DNA of 64,000 nt. Source: Bacillota bacterium. Its GTDB lineage: Bacteria; Bacillota; UBA4882; UBA10575. Each line of letters starts with the position of its first letter. The first letter of the stretch is position 1. The notes beneath the pieces are model-generated. The model had not been told where the DNA came from. It searched no databases and saw only the letters and a list, made by a program, of their open reading frames with translations. The stretch lies in the NCBI GenBank assembly GCA_012837715.1, contig DUQR01000039.1:62001-126000 (forward strand), read 5' to 3'. Both the position numbers and the translations under genes were made by a program. This document shows, piece after piece, positions 44,835 through 56,008 of this stretch.

Positions 44835-47800
44835 ATGGGTGGAAAATTTCGCGAAGTTGATGTGAAGAGTCCCGCCAGTCAACGGGAAGAAGCGATCTTA
44901 GCGCAATGGTCAGCCCAAGACATGGTTAAACTTAGCGTCAAGGAACGGGAGGGCGCCCCGCCGTTTATCTTTTATGAAGGGCCGCCGACCGCCAACGGCC
45001 GACCGGGAATTCATCATGTGCTGTCCCGCACGATCAAGGATTCGGTTTGCCGTTACAAGACAATGGAGGGCTACCAGGTGAACCGGAAAGCCGGCTGGGA
45101 CACCCACGGTTTACCGGTGGAGATTGAAGTCGAAAAGAAGTTAGGTCTCTCTTCAAAACAGGGGATTGAAGAGTACGGGATTGAACGATTTAACCAGCAG
45201 TGTCGGGAGTCGGTCTTCACCTACGAAAAAGAATGGCGGCGGATGACCGAACGGATTGGTTACTGGATCGATCTGGACGACCCTTATATCACGTTGAACA
45301 ACGATTATATCGAGACCGTCTGGTGGATTCTGAAAAAATACTTCGAGGCCGGGTTGATCTATGAAGGCCATAAGATCATGCCCTACTGTCCCCGGTGCGG
45401 TACGCCCCTGGCTTCCCATGAGGTGTCCTTGGGTTATAAGGAGGAGACGATTAACTCGATCTACGTGCGGATGAAAGTAGTCGGGAAAGAAAACGAGTAT
45501 TTCCTGGTCTGGACGACCACTCCCTGGACGCTCCCGTCCAACGTAGCGCTGGCGATTAATCCGGCTTCGACCTACGTGCGCGCCCAACGCCCCGACGATG
45601 ATCGGGTTTACATCTTGGTCCGGGAACGGGTTCCGGCCGTCTTGGGGAAAGGGGCCAAGATCATTGCCGAGTTTAAAGGGGAGGCCCTTCTGAACCTGGA
45701 GTATGAACAGCTGCTTCCTTTCCTGAAGGCCGAAGCGCCTGCTTTTCGGGTCTACGGGGCCGATTTTGTCTCCACGGAAGACGGGACCGGCATTGTCCAT
45801 ATTGCCCCCGCCTTCGGGGAAGACGACTATCAATTAGGGCGTAAGCATAAGTTGCCCGTCCTCCAACCGGTGGATATCACGGGCAAATTCACCCCCGAAG
45901 TATCTCTTTGGGCGGGCCGTTTTGTCCGGGATACGGATGACGACATCACCGACCACCTGAAAGCCGAAGGGAAACTCCTCAAGAAAGAGCGGATTACCCA
46001 CTCCTATCCCTACTGTTGGCGGTGTGATACGCCCTTACTCTATTACGCCCGGAAATCCTGGTATATTGAAGTAACCAAGTATAAAGACCGCTTAATCGCC
46101 AATAACAACAAGATCAAATGGTATCCGGAGCATGTGGGGAAAGGCCGCTTTGGCAACTGGCTGGAGAACCTGATCGACTGGTCCTTGTCGCGGGATCGCT
46201 ACTGGGGCACCCCCTTGAATATCTGGCGTTGTGACCGTTGCGGACGGCTGACCACGATCGGTTCCCGGCAGGAACTGGCGGAACGGGCCATCGAACCGGT
46301 GGATCCGGCCACCATTGACCTCCACCGCCCCCATATTGATCAACTGCATCTGGAATGTGAATGCGGCGGACGGATGGCGAGAACCCCGGAGGTGATCGAT
46401 TGCTGGTTTGATTCCGGTTCCATGCCCTATGCCCAGTGGCATTACCCCTTTGAGCATAAAGATGATTTTGACCAGTTATTCCCGGCGGATTTTATCTGTG
46501 AAGGAATCGACCAGACTAGGGGTTGGTTCTATTCACTCCTCTCCATCTCGACCTTCCTCTTTGACCAACCGGCCTACAAGAGTGTGGTCGTGAATGACTT
46601 GGTTCTGGATAAAAACGGACAAAAAATGTCCAAATCCCGGGGTAACACGGTGGAACCATGGAACCTGTTTGATCAGTATGGCGCCGATGCGACCCGTTGG
46701 TATCTCTTGGCGGTTTCCCCGCCTTGGATGCCGACCCGCTTTGACGAGGAAGGACTGAAAGAAGTTTATTCCCGCTTCTTTGGCACGCTTCTAAACGTCT
46801 ATTCCTTTTTCACCCTCTATGCTAATATTGACGGCGCCGACCCGGAAGCCTACCCGATTCCGGTTGCGGCGCGGGAAGAGATCGACCGTTGGCTGATCTC
46901 CCGTTTCAATTCGGTGATCAAACAGATCCGGGAAGACATGGCCGCTTACGAATTAACCAAAGTGGTCCGGGCGATCCAAACCTTTGTGGTTGATGATGTA
47001 TCCAACTGGTACGTCCGGCGTACCCGGGAACGGTTTTGGGGCCCGGAGATGAACGAAAATAAAAAGGCGGTCTACCGCACCTTATGGGAAGTACTGGTCG
47101 GAGTGGCCAAATTAATGGCGCCCTTCGCCCCCTTCCTGGCGGAAGAGATCTATCAGAACCTGGTCCAGGGCGACGGGAAGAAACCCACCGTCCATGTGGA
47201 GCTCTATCCGGAGGCGGATCCCGTTTTGATCGATCCGGAACTGGAGAAGCATATGGGCTTAGTCATCGATCTGGTTTCCTTAGGCCGGGCCGCCCGGAAT
47301 AAAGTCCAGATCAAAGTAAGGCAACCGCTGGCGGCGCTCCGGGTGGACCGAACCCTTGAAGCGCTGTTAAAGCCCATGGAAGGACTGGTTAAAGAGGAAC
47401 TGAACGTCAAGGAGATCATCTATGTGGAGGCTCCCGATGAATACGTCAACTATACCATTAAACCTAACTTTGCGGTCTTGGGGCCCAAATACGGGCATTT
47501 GATGAAAGCGATCAGCCGGGCTTTGGCCACCGGGGAAACGACGGCTTTGGTCCGGACCCTTCGGCAAGAAGGAAAACTCCTTTTCACCCTGGAGGGCAGT
47601 GGGGTGGAACTGACTACGGAAGATCTGGAGATCCGGACGAAGGACCGTCCCGGCTATACCTTGGAGGCCAATCGGGACCATTATGTCGTCCTCGACACCA
47701 CCCTTACGCCAAAGCTGATTCAGGAAGGATTAGCCCGGGAGATCGTCTCCAAGGTGCAGAATATGCGGAAAACCGCCCAGTTTGAATTGACCGACCGGAT

Positions 47801-47975
47801 TAAACTCACCTACTGGGCCGGTCCGGAAGTCACCGCGGCCATTGCGGCTTTTCAGGATTATATTCTCGACGAAACCTTGGCGGTGACGATCGAGCAGGCG
47901 GAAAACCGGGAAGAAGCCTTCACCGAATGGGAGATTAACGGGTATCCGGCCGGATTGAAAGTGGAAAAAATCTAA
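44835..47975 (+). CDS. ileS: Isoleucyl-tRNA synthetase
   Basis: FYEGPPTANGRPGIHHVLSRTIKD, KMSKSRGNTVEPW (KMSKS). Confidence 0.97.
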   Translation: MGGKFREVDVKSPASQREEAILAQWSAQDMVKLSVKEREGAPPFIFYEGPPTANGRPGIHHVLSRTIKDSVCRYKTMEGYQVNRKAGWDTHGLPVEIEVEKKLGLSSKQGIEEYGIERFNQQCRESVFTYEKEWRRMTERIGYWIDLDDPYITLNNDYIETVWWILKKYFEAGLIYEGHKIMPYCPRCGTPLASHEVSLGYKEETINSIYVRMKVVGKENEYFLVWTTTPWTLPSNVALAINPASTYVRAQRPDDDRVYILVRERVPAVLGKGAKIIAEFKGEALLNLEYEQLLPFLKAEAPAFRVYGADFVSTEDGTGIVHIAPAFGEDDYQLGRKHKLPVLQPVDITGKFTPEVSLWAGRFVRDTDDDITDHLKAEGKLLKKERITHSYPYCWRCDTPLLYYARKSWYIEVTKYKDRLIANNNKIKWYPEHVGKGRFGNWLENLIDWSLSRDRYWGTPLNIWRCDRCGRLTTIGSRQELAERAIEPVDPATIDLHRPHIDQLHLECECGGRMARTPEVIDCWFDSGSMPYAQWHYPFEHKDDFDQLFPADFICEGIDQTRGWFYSLLSISTFLFDQPAYKSVVVNDLVLDKNGQKMSKSRGNTVEPWNLFDQYGADATRWYLLAVSPPWMPTRFDEEGLKEVYSRFFGTLLNVYSFFTLYANIDGADPEAYPIPVAAREEIDRWLISRFNSVIKQIREDMAAYELTKVVRAIQTFVVDDVSNWYVRRTRERFWGPEMNENKKAVYRTLWEVLVGVAKLMAPFAPFLAEEIYQNLVQGDGKKPTVHVELYPEADPVLIDPELEKHMGLVIDLVSLGRAARNKVQIKVRQPLAALRVDRTLEALLKPMEGLVKEELNVKEIIYVEAPDEYVNYTIKPNFAVLGPKYGHLMKAISRALATGETTALVRTLRQEGKLLFTLEGSGVELTTEDLEIRTKDRPGYTLEANRDHYVVLDTTLTPKLIQEGLAREIVSKVQNMRKTAQFELTDRIKLTYWAGPEVTAAIAAFQDYILDETLAVTIEQAENREEAFTEWEINGYPAGLKVEKI

Positions 47976-48156
47976 AGCAATGGCTCAAGCTGGCTCCCGC
48001 AGCTTAGTCCAGAAGCATCGGCGGCATATAGAACTGGCTGTTCGCAGCCGCGTTTCAATGCTAAGAAAGGATCTCTCTCCCGGTAGAGGGGTCCTTTTTA
48101 CCTTTAGTTGCTTTTTTACGAAAAATGATCCTATAATAAAGAGAATTAAATCAGAT

Positions 48157-48184
48157 CGGCTTTTCGTGTTGGCTTTTAAATAAA
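48157..48184 (+). repeat. Dispersed intergenic element, copy i
   Basis: CGGCTTTTCGTGTTGGCTTTTAAATAAA. Confidence 0.5.
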
Positions 48185-48295
48185 CCTCATCCACTCTATT
48201 GCGCGCCGAATACAAGCTAAACACCATATATTGCATGGAAAGCCCTTTAGTGGCACCCAAAAGCGATTAATAACTTTATATTGGGGGAAGGAAAG

Positions 48296-49642
48296 GTGCG
48301 GATTGTCGTTGTCGGCCTTGGCCAGGTCGGTTATAACATTTCCAAAACCCTCTCGGAAGAAGGGCATGATGTAATTATTATCGATCAAGACCCGGAAGTA
48401 TTAAAATGGGCCGCAGCCACTTTAGATGTGATGACGGTGGTTGGGAACGGCGCCAGCGCGCGGATACTGGAAGCGGCGGAGATTAAGACCGTCGATCTGA
48501 TTCTGGCTGTGACCGAAAACGATGAGCTGAACATGATTGCTTGCATGACGGCAAAACAGAGTGGTGTCCCGATGACTGTCGCCCGGATTCGTAATCCTGA
48601 CTATACTTCCTACCATCCCTATCTCCTTTCCTATTCCCATTATGGTATCGACCGGATCATCAATCCCGAACATTTGGCCGCCCAAGAGATCTTCCGTTTA
48701 ATTGCCGTGCCGATGGCCACCGATGTGGAGTATTTTTACGATGGAAAACTGAGTTTGGTCGGGCTTAAGATCAACCAGGAGATGGAGATTGCGGGACAAC
48801 CGATTGCCAACCTTAACCTGGAGCGGTTTACCATTGTCGCTGTCGCCCGTGAGGGGAAAGCCCTGATCCCGCGGGGGGAAACCCGTCTCTTACCCAACGA
48901 CAAAATCCTGGTCCTGGGGGAGACTCTGGGGTTCCAACATTTAAACGGGTTGACGAAGAAGAAAACACCGGTGTTCCGGCGGGTGGTGATTGCCGGCGGA
49001 GGTTTAATCGCCCAGTATTTTATCCGTTTGTTGTTACAAAAGAAGAAAAGCCCGGAGATTATCGTCCTCGAACCCAACCCGGAACTCTGCGCGACCATCG
49101 CCACTGAACTACCCGGCTGCGAGATTATCTGTGCCAATCCGACCCAGAAGGAGACTTTGGAGGAGCTGGATTTGGGACCGGATGATGTCTTCGTTTCCCT
49201 CCTGGGAACGGAGAGCAATGATCTGATGGCCAGTCTCCTGGCGCGCAAACTTGGGGTGGAAGAGGTAATCTGTGAAATTGGCCGGGAGGATTACATCCCC
49301 TTGGCCGACACGGTAGGGGTGACGGCGGCCATTACCCCGCGGCTCTTGACCGTGAACACCGTCCTGAAACTGGTCCGGAAGAGCAATATTGTCCATATCA
49401 ATCTTTTGCAATCGGGGGACGCCGAGATCCTGGAGGTGATCCCGGAACCCAATTCACCGGTGATCAAGGCCAGACTGCGGGATTTGGGGCTTCCGCCCGG
49501 GATTCTGATCGGCGCTGTAATCCATGAGGGAGAGGTCATCGTGCCCCGGGGCGACACCTGGATTCACCCTTCGGATCATGTGATTGTTTTTGCCCTGAAA
49601 AAGCTGGTCCCAGAGGTGGAGAAGCTGTTTTACCACTCATAG
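48296..49642 (+). CDS. trkA: Trk system K+ transporter peripheral protein TrkA
   Basis: Two RCK domains: VRIVVVGLGQVGYNISKTLSEEGHDVIIIDQDPE; VVIAGGGLIAQYFIRLL. Confidence 0.96.
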   Translation: MRIVVVGLGQVGYNISKTLSEEGHDVIIIDQDPEVLKWAAATLDVMTVVGNGASARILEAAEIKTVDLILAVTENDELNMIACMTAKQSGVPMTVARIRNPDYTSYHPYLLSYSHYGIDRIINPEHLAAQEIFRLIAVPMATDVEYFYDGKLSLVGLKINQEMEIAGQPIANLNLERFTIVAVAREGKALIPRGETRLLPNDKILVLGETLGFQHLNGLTKKKTPVFRRVVIAGGGLIAQYFIRLLLQKKKSPEIIVLEPNPELCATIATELPGCEIICANPTQKETLEELDLGPDDVFVSLLGTESNDLMASLLARKLGVEEVICEIGREDYIPLADTVGVTAAITPRLLTVNTVLKLVRKSNIVHINLLQSGDAEILEVIPEPNSPVIKARLRDLGLPPGILIGAVIHEGEVIVPRGDTWIHPSDHVIVFALKKLVPEVEKLFYHS

Positions 49643-49657
49643 AGGAGCAGGATAAGC

Positions 49658-51097
49658 ATGAGGTTAAGGTTGGTTCTTAATACAGTGGGCAAAATCTTGA
49701 TTTTATTGGCCATCATTATGCTGGTTCCTTTGGGAGTTGCCCTTTGCTACCGGGGAACCGACAGCCTGGCTTTTGCCAAAAGCATCATTGTTACTTTTTT
49801 GGCCGGGGGAATATTTGCTTTGATCAAACCGGAGGGTAATTTCCGGCGGCGGGAAGGACTGGCGGTGGTGGGCCTGGGCTGGATTCTGGTGACCATCTTT
49901 GGCGCGCTCCCCTTTCTGTGGTCGGGAACAACCCAAACCTATACCGATGCCTTTTTTGAAGCCATGTCCGGGTTTACTACCACCGGCGCCACGATCTTAG
50001 CCGATGTGGAGGGAACCGCCAGAGGCATTCTCTTTTGGCGGAGTTTAACCCAGTGGCTGGGCGGGATGGGGATCATCGTCCTCTCCCTGGCCCTTTTTCC
50101 CGCTTTACGGCAAGGGGTTTTTCTCTATGAGGCGGAGGTGCCCAGTCCCTTCCCGGACAAAGTCACGCCCCGCCTGCGGACAACCTCGGTCGTGCTCTGG
50201 TTGATTTATAGCGGGCTTACCCTTCTTGAGGTCCTTATGCTGCGCGGGGTGGGAATGTCCTGGTACGAAGGGACGGTCCATGCCCTTGGCACCCTGGCGA
50301 CCGGGGGCTATTCCACCCGTAACATTAGTGCGGAAGCCTTTCATAGTTTCCCGGTCGAACTGGTTCTAACGGTGTTCATGTTTTTGGCCGGACTAAATTT
50401 TTCCCTTTACTACCGGGTACTGAAAAAGAGAAGTCTCAAACCGCTCTGGCGGAGTACGGAAGTCCGGGTTTTTTGCGGCGTGATTCTGGTCGCATCCCTT
50501 TTGATCGCCATGACCCTCGTTCGTACGGATCGTATGCCCTGGGGGGAAGCCGGCCGCCGGGCCCTATTTCAGGTGGTTTCGGTCATGACAACTACCGGGT
50601 TTTCCAGCGACAATTTTGACCGGTGGCCGGACTTGGCCCGTGCCCTCCTTTTGGTGCTAATGTTTTTTGGGGCGTGCACCGGTTCGACCAGCGGTGCCAT
50701 GAAAATTGGACGCCTGGTCGTCCTCTTCCGGTATTCGTGCCGGCAAGTTAATAAAGCCTTTAATCCGCGGCAAGTGATCCCAACCAAACTGGACGGGGGG
50801 GTTATACCGGCGATCACGATCCACAGTATGGCGGCCTTCTTCTTTATATACATCACCCTTTTTGCCGTGGGGGCCATATGTGTGGCGGCAACCGGGGTGG
50901 ATCTGGTGACCGCGCTGACCGCCGCGGCTTCTTGTCTTGGCAATATTGGTCCCGGTTTGGCGGTGGTGGGCCCGTGGGGAAACTTCGGAAGTTTGCCCCC
51001 GTTGACCAAATGGGTGTTAAGCCTGTTGATGCTGGCGGGAAGACTGGAGCTTTTACCGCTTTTAGTGTTATTTTCACCCCGTTTTTGGCATAAATAA
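49658..51097 (+). CDS. trkH: Trk/Ktr-type potassium uptake membrane protein TrkH
   Basis: AFFEAMSGFTTTGATIL, ALGTLATGGYSTRNISAE, FFGACTGSTSGAMKIGR, NIGPGLAVVGP. Confidence 0.95.
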   Translation: MRLRLVLNTVGKILILLAIIMLVPLGVALCYRGTDSLAFAKSIIVTFLAGGIFALIKPEGNFRRREGLAVVGLGWILVTIFGALPFLWSGTTQTYTDAFFEAMSGFTTTGATILADVEGTARGILFWRSLTQWLGGMGIIVLSLALFPALRQGVFLYEAEVPSPFPDKVTPRLRTTSVVLWLIYSGLTLLEVLMLRGVGMSWYEGTVHALGTLATGGYSTRNISAEAFHSFPVELVLTVFMFLAGLNFSLYYRVLKKRSLKPLWRSTEVRVFCGVILVASLLIAMTLVRTDRMPWGEAGRRALFQVVSVMTTTGFSSDNFDRWPDLARALLLVLMFFGACTGSTSGAMKIGRLVVLFRYSCRQVNKAFNPRQVIPTKLDGGVIPAITIHSMAAFFFIYITLFAVGAICVAATGVDLVTALTAAASCLGNIGPGLAVVGPWGNFGSLPPLTKWVLSLLMLAGRLELLPLLVLFSPRFWHK

Positions 51098-51121
51098 AAG
51101 CGACGGAGGGAAGGTGGTCCC

Positions 51122-52507
51122 ATGACCAAAGCGTATGATGTGATTATTATCGGGGGCGGACCGGCTGGAATCTTTGCCGCCTTAGAACTGGTGGAACGGA
51201 CCGGAAAAGTATTGATTATTGAAAAAGGGAAGAGTCTGGCCGACCGGGGTTGCCCTTCAAAGCAACAACATATTCCCTGTGTAAAATGTAAACCCTGCTC
51301 CATTGTTTGTGGTTGGGGGGGCGCCGGGGCGTTCAGTGACGGGAAATTGACCCTCTCGACGGAAGTCGGCGGTTTTTTGGATGAATACATCTCCAAAGAG
51401 CGGCTCCATAAGATGATCCGGTATGTGGACGATCTTTATCTCCGCTTTGGGGCGCCCGGGGAAGTATACGGTGATGATGAGGAGAAAGTGGCCGCGATTG
51501 CGAAGAAAGCGGTCCTGGCCGACTTGCGGTTGATCCCTTCGCGGATCCGTCATTTAGGTTCCGGACGGACCCTGGAAGTTCTCCAAGCGATGAAAGAGTA
51601 TTTGGAGGAAAAAGGGGTCGAAGTGGCGCTGAACCATACCTGTGCCGAACTGCTCGTGGAAAACGGCGCCGCCGTCGGGGTCCGTTTAAAAGATGGCCAG
51701 GAGTACCGGGCGCAATATATTATTGTCGGCCCGGGGCGGGAAGGTTCCGAATGGCTGGTTGCGGAAGGCCGCCGGTTAGGACTGGAGACAACGGTCAACC
51801 CGGTGGACATCGGCGTCCGGGTGGAGCTCCCGGCGGAAGTGATGGAACCCTTGACTTCGGTGGTGTATGAAAGTAAGTTCATCTATTATTCCCGTTCTTT
51901 CGAAGATCGGGTCCGGACCTTTTGCATGTGCCCCTATGGGGAAGTAGTGGTGGAGAATAACGACGGACTGATGACGGTGAACGGCCATAGCCATGCCCAT
52001 AAGAAGACCGCCAACACCAACTTTGCCTTGCTGGTCAGTAAGAGTTTCACCGAGCCCTTTAAAGAACCCATTACCTATGGTCAATACGTGGCCGGTTTAG
52101 CGAACCTGCTGGGCGGAGGCGTCATGGTTCAACGCCTTGGCGACTTACAATTGGGACGGCGCTCCACGCCCGAACGGATGAAAAAGGGCTTGGTCGTGCC
52201 TACGCTCCGGGAAGCCACCCCGGGCGATTTAAGCCTGGTCCTGCCCTACCGGCACCTGTTGGCCATCATGGAGATGCTGGAGGCGCTGGATACGATTGCC
52301 CCGGGGGTTAACTCCCGGAACACTCTTCTTTACGGGGTTGAGGTGAAGTTCTACTCTTCCCGGCTCCACCTCAGCGCCGATCTGGAAACGGAAATACCGG
52401 GCCTCTTTGCCGTCGGGGACGGCGCCGGGGTGACCAGGGGATTGATGCAAGCCTCTATTTCTGGGGTAATTGTGGGTAAAGAGATCAAAAAACGGCTGGG
52501 CGCATAA
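51122..52507 (+). CDS. NAD(P)/FAD-dependent oxidoreductase (FAD-dependent dehydrogenase)
   Basis: YDVIIIGGGPAGIFAALEL; CSIVCGWGGAGAFSDGKLTLS; GLFAVGDGAGVTRGLMQASISGV. Confidence 0.93.
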   Translation: MTKAYDVIIIGGGPAGIFAALELVERTGKVLIIEKGKSLADRGCPSKQQHIPCVKCKPCSIVCGWGGAGAFSDGKLTLSTEVGGFLDEYISKERLHKMIRYVDDLYLRFGAPGEVYGDDEEKVAAIAKKAVLADLRLIPSRIRHLGSGRTLEVLQAMKEYLEEKGVEVALNHTCAELLVENGAAVGVRLKDGQEYRAQYIIVGPGREGSEWLVAEGRRLGLETTVNPVDIGVRVELPAEVMEPLTSVVYESKFIYYSRSFEDRVRTFCMCPYGEVVVENNDGLMTVNGHSHAHKKTANTNFALLVSKSFTEPFKEPITYGQYVAGLANLLGGGVMVQRLGDLQLGRRSTPERMKKGLVVPTLREATPGDLSLVLPYRHLLAIMEMLEALDTIAPGVNSRNTLLYGVEVKFYSSRLHLSADLETEIPGLFAVGDGAGVTRGLMQASISGVIVGKEIKKRLGA

Positions 52508-52613
52508 CCCGGCCGTTTCTGTTGGCGGATCCGGCATGGGCTGATCTTTGCGGTGAAAATATCGGCTGCCTTCGGCTTTGGGGAAGGAGGAACCCTGCGG
52601 CCAAAGGGTGTTT

Positions 52614-53120
52614 TTAAAAAAAGTAAAAATGGATTCCACCACCATAGACCAGACCGGGTCCGGGCGGACCCCACGGGACGCCGGCGGTGGAATACCCGAT
52701 CTCCAGGTTATACTTTAAATTGGCGATAAAGCTACCACTGGTGAACTCCAAGCCCAGTCCGCCGATGAAACCGGGGGTGGAGACCAAAGCGAAGTGTTCG
52801 TCATAAAAGGCAAAATAACCGCCAAGCCCATAGGCGTAAATATTATGGGTGGGACGGAGCAGGAAGCGGTGGAGGTATTTACCGCCCCAGATTACGGCAT
52901 AATCATTATAAATGAAGAGACCCTGCAACCCCGAACGGTCGGTTAGATTCAAGACCGCGCTAAAACCGACTTCGGGAAAGACCCCCTGGCAACCGAGGCC
53001 CAACCGGAAAAGGTAGGGTTCCGGCTCAGCGGCCACGGCCGGGGCGGGTCGGATTGAGAGCAAACCCAGGATGAGCAGGAAAAGGGCCAGACGCGGCCAG
53101 CTTTTAAGGAATAAAGTCAT
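52614..53120 (-). CDS. Small putative outer-membrane beta-barrel protein
   Basis: Signal peptide (LALFLLILGLLSIRPAPAVAAEPE), ~8 amphipathic strands, terminal aromatic ...GGGIHFYFF. Confidence 0.6.
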   Translation of the reverse strand: MTLFLKSWPRLALFLLILGLLSIRPAPAVAAEPEPYLFRLGLGCQGVFPEVGFSAVLNLTDRSGLQGLFIYNDYAVIWGGKYLHRFLLRPTHNIYAYGLGGYFAFYDEHFALVSTPGFIGGLGLEFTSGSFIANLKYNLEIGYSTAGVPWGPPGPGLVYGGGIHFYFF

Positions 53121-53129
53121 GGCCTTACC

Positions 53130-53804
53130 TCATTCCGTGGTTTTATTTTCTGCGCGGAAGTACAAATACGAAGCCACGCCAGCCACGAGCGTGCTCCCCA
53201 ACAACACGGCCATCATTAACCAAAAACGGGGACGGTCGGGAAGAAGCGTGCCGAAGACCATGCTCAGACCGCTCCAGAAAAAGAGCTTCCCGCCTAATTG
53301 GTGCGTTTGGGCCCAAACCTTTGGACTGGCTAAAGTCCAAGGGGTCCGGATCCCCACAAAATAATTATGGCGAATCCGGGGCAAGCCCCATCCTAATAAG
53401 GTAAAGAGAATCCCGGTAAACAGGTTGACGTAGCGGCCGAGATTAATTTTGTAGCCAAGATTAAAAACTAACGTTAACAGATGCAAACTGACCATAAACA
53501 AGACAAAGCCTAGTTTTATTAAACGATAAGTCTTAATAAACTTAGGGTAATTTCTCCGGCGGGGATCAATCAGCGGTAAGAAAAGAAAGAACAAATAAAG
53601 GCCCGAAACAAGCAGGGGAATGGCAAAAGCACCGGTAAAACGGCTGCCGAAATCATCGGGCTGACCTTCCAGGTTCCAATGGATGGCAGTCTCCTCCGGA
53701 AGCGAAGGATAGACCACCCAACTGATGAGGAAAACAACCAACAAAAGCAGGAGAATATACCATTCATGTTTTAATTCCGTTTTGACACTGTACTTTTCCG
53801 TCAT
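53130..53804 (-). CDS. SdpI-family / DUF1648 membrane protein
   Basis: YPSLPEETAIHWNLEGQPDDFGSRFTGAFAIPLL; RHNYFVGIRTPWTLASPKVWAQTHQLGGKLFFWSGL. Confidence 0.88.
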   Translation of the reverse strand: MTEKYSVKTELKHEWYILLLLLVVFLISWVVYPSLPEETAIHWNLEGQPDDFGSRFTGAFAIPLLVSGLYLFFLFLPLIDPRRRNYPKFIKTYRLIKLGFVLFMVSLHLLTLVFNLGYKINLGRYVNLFTGILFTLLGWGLPRIRHNYFVGIRTPWTLASPKVWAQTHQLGGKLFFWSGLSMVFGTLLPDRPRFWLMMAVLLGSTLVAGVASYLYFRAENKTTE

Positions 53805-53987
53805 TAAAACAACCTCCTTTTTAAGTTTACTCTCTAACCATATTCTACCGCCAACCAGTCCAATTCTTTAACAAATTAACTTTTTTTAAAGCGGTTTGCC
53901 TTGTTTCTTTAATTTGAGGTCGCGCCAGATCTGGAGAGGAGTATGGATCTTACCGAACGGCGCTCGATCAATTATTGTGGGGTCACG

Positions 53988-54016
53988 GTTTAATGGGAGG
54001 ACAACGCAAAAAGCCA
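53988..54016 (-). repeat. Dispersed intergenic element, copy j
   Basis: Minus: TTGGCTTTTTGCGTTGTCCTCCCATTAAA. Confidence 0.6.
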
Positions 54017-54201
54017 ATGAATAAACGGCCTCTGCTACTGGGGCTAAAATCATTATAGCATAAAGGGAATCCGGTGCGCATCACTTTTTCGGGGCTCCGG
54101 CTCCCTTGCGTCAAAGGAAGGAAAATGCTATAATCGTTACGAATTAGCATCAAGCCCGAAGATCGCTTCGGGTCAATTTTTTCCAGCAGAGGAGGAGCAC
54201 C

Positions 54202-56001
54202 GTGGAGCAGAGCCGGATTCGTAATTTTTGTATTATTGCCCATATTGACCACGGCAAATCCACCCTAGCCGATCGGTTGTTGGAGTATACGGGAGCCGTT
54301 TCTGAACGGGAAATGACCGCCCAGCTCCTGGACTCTATGGATTTGGAACGAGAAAGAGGGATTACCATTAAGGCCCGTTCCGTCCGGCTGAAATACCAAG
54401 CCGCCGATGGGAACGGATATATTCTCAATCTGATCGATACCCCCGGTCATGTGGATTTTACCTATGAAGTATCCCGCGCCTTAGCCGCTTGTGAGGGGGC
54501 GATCTTGGTCGTGGACGCGACCCAAGGGGTGGAAGCGCAAACCATTGCCAACCTGTACTTGGCTTTGGAACATGATCTGGAGATTATTCCGGTCATTAAC
54601 AAAGTGGATTTGCCCAGTGCGGAACCGGAGCGGATCACAAAACAGATCAGCGAGATCTTTGGTTTTCAGGAAAAAGAGGTTATTTTAGCCAGCGCGAAAA
54701 CGGGACAAGGCACGGCCGAACTCTTGGAGGCGATTGTCCAACGGATTCCGCCCCCGCAAGGCGCCAAAGAAGAACCGACCCAAGCTTTAATCTTCGACTC
54801 CCAATATAACTCGTATAAAGGCGTGATCGCCTACATCCGGATGTTTAATGGCCGGTTAACGGTGGGCGATCAGATCAAAATGATGGCGACCGGTAAGGAA
54901 TTTGAAATAACGGAATTGGGGGTTTTTGCGCCGGAGATGACCCCGGTGGATCGTTTGGAAACGGGAGAAGTCGGTTTCTTAGTGGCCAGCATCAAAAACG
55001 TCAGCGATACCCAAGTTGGCGATACGATTACCCTTTGTAACCGTCCGGCGGCTGCTCCCCTCCCCGGTTACCGTCCGGCCAAACCGATGGTTTACTGTGG
55101 TTTATACCCGGTGGACAACGTGGATTATACCGATTTGCGGGATGCCTTGGAACGGCTACAGTTGAACGATGCGGCGTTGACTTTTGAACCGGAGACCTCC
55201 AACGCTTTGGGTTTTGGTTTCCGTTGTGGTTTCCTTGGCCTGCTCCACATGGAGATTATCCAGGAGCGGCTGGAAAGGGAGTACAACCTGAATCTAATCG
55301 CGACCGCGCCCAGTGTGGTCTATAAAGTATACCGGACCGATGGCGAGATGGCTGAGGTTCGCAACCCGGCCGATCTGCCCGCGGCCGGCGTCATTACCTA
55401 CGTGGAGGAGCCTTATGTCAAAGCCAATATTATCCTGCCCAACGATTTTGTCGGCCCCATTATGGAGCTCTGTCAGGAGAAAAGGGGAATCTACAAAACT
55501 ATGGAGTACCTGACGACGGACCGGGTTCTCCTCAACTACGAGCTACCCCTCGCGGAGATTCTCGTTGATTTCTATGATAAATTAAAATCCCGCTCCAAAG
55601 GATACGCCTCCTTCGACTACGAATACCTTGGTTATCAGGAAGCGGATCTGGTCAAACTGGACATCCTCCTGAACGGAAAGCCGGTAGATGCCCTTTCCGC
55701 CATTGTCCATAAGGAACGGGCCTACTACCAGGGGCGGCTCCTAGCCCGGAAGTTGAAGGATCTGATTCCCAGGCAGTTGTTTGAAGTACCCATCCAAGCG
55801 GTGGTCAATAATAAAGTGGTTGCCCGCGAGACGGTGAAGGCTTTACGCAAAGATGTGCTGGCTAAATGTTACGGGGGCGATATTTCGCGGAAAAGGAAAC
55901 TTCTTGAGAAGCAGAAAGAGGGTAAGAAACGCATGAAGCAACTGGGTTCGGTGGAAATACCCCAAGAAGCTTTCTTGGCCGTTTTAAAAATTGAAGAGTA
56001 G
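54202..56001 (+). CDS. lepA: Elongation factor 4 (LepA)
   Basis: [52 protein letters not shown]. Confidence 0.97.
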   Translation: MEQSRIRNFCIIAHIDHGKSTLADRLLEYTGAVSEREMTAQLLDSMDLERERGITIKARSVRLKYQAADGNGYILNLIDTPGHVDFTYEVSRALAACEGAILVVDATQGVEAQTIANLYLALEHDLEIIPVINKVDLPSAEPERITKQISEIFGFQEKEVILASAKTGQGTAELLEAIVQRIPPPQGAKEEPTQALIFDSQYNSYKGVIAYIRMFNGRLTVGDQIKMMATGKEFEITELGVFAPEMTPVDRLETGEVGFLVASIKNVSDTQVGDTITLCNRPAAAPLPGYRPAKPMVYCGLYPVDNVDYTDLRDALERLQLNDAALTFEPETSNALGFGFRCGFLGLLHMEIIQERLEREYNLNLIATAPSVVYKVYRTDGEMAEVRNPADLPAAGVITYVEEPYVKANIILPNDFVGPIMELCQEKRGIYKTMEYLTTDRVLLNYELPLAEILVDFYDKLKSRSKGYASFDYEYLGYQEADLVKLDILLNGKPVDALSAIVHKERAYYQGRLLARKLKDLIPRQLFEVPIQAVVNNKVVARETVKALRKDVLAKCYGGDISRKRKLLEKQKEGKKRMKQLGSVEIPQEAFLAVLKIEE

Positions 56002-56008
56002 GGGGCGA

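Noticed and set aside
48066-48100. AAGGATCTCTCTCCCGGTAGAGGGGTCCTTTTT structure after ileS as a riboswitch
   Set aside because: Looks like a plain terminator hairpin with mismatches
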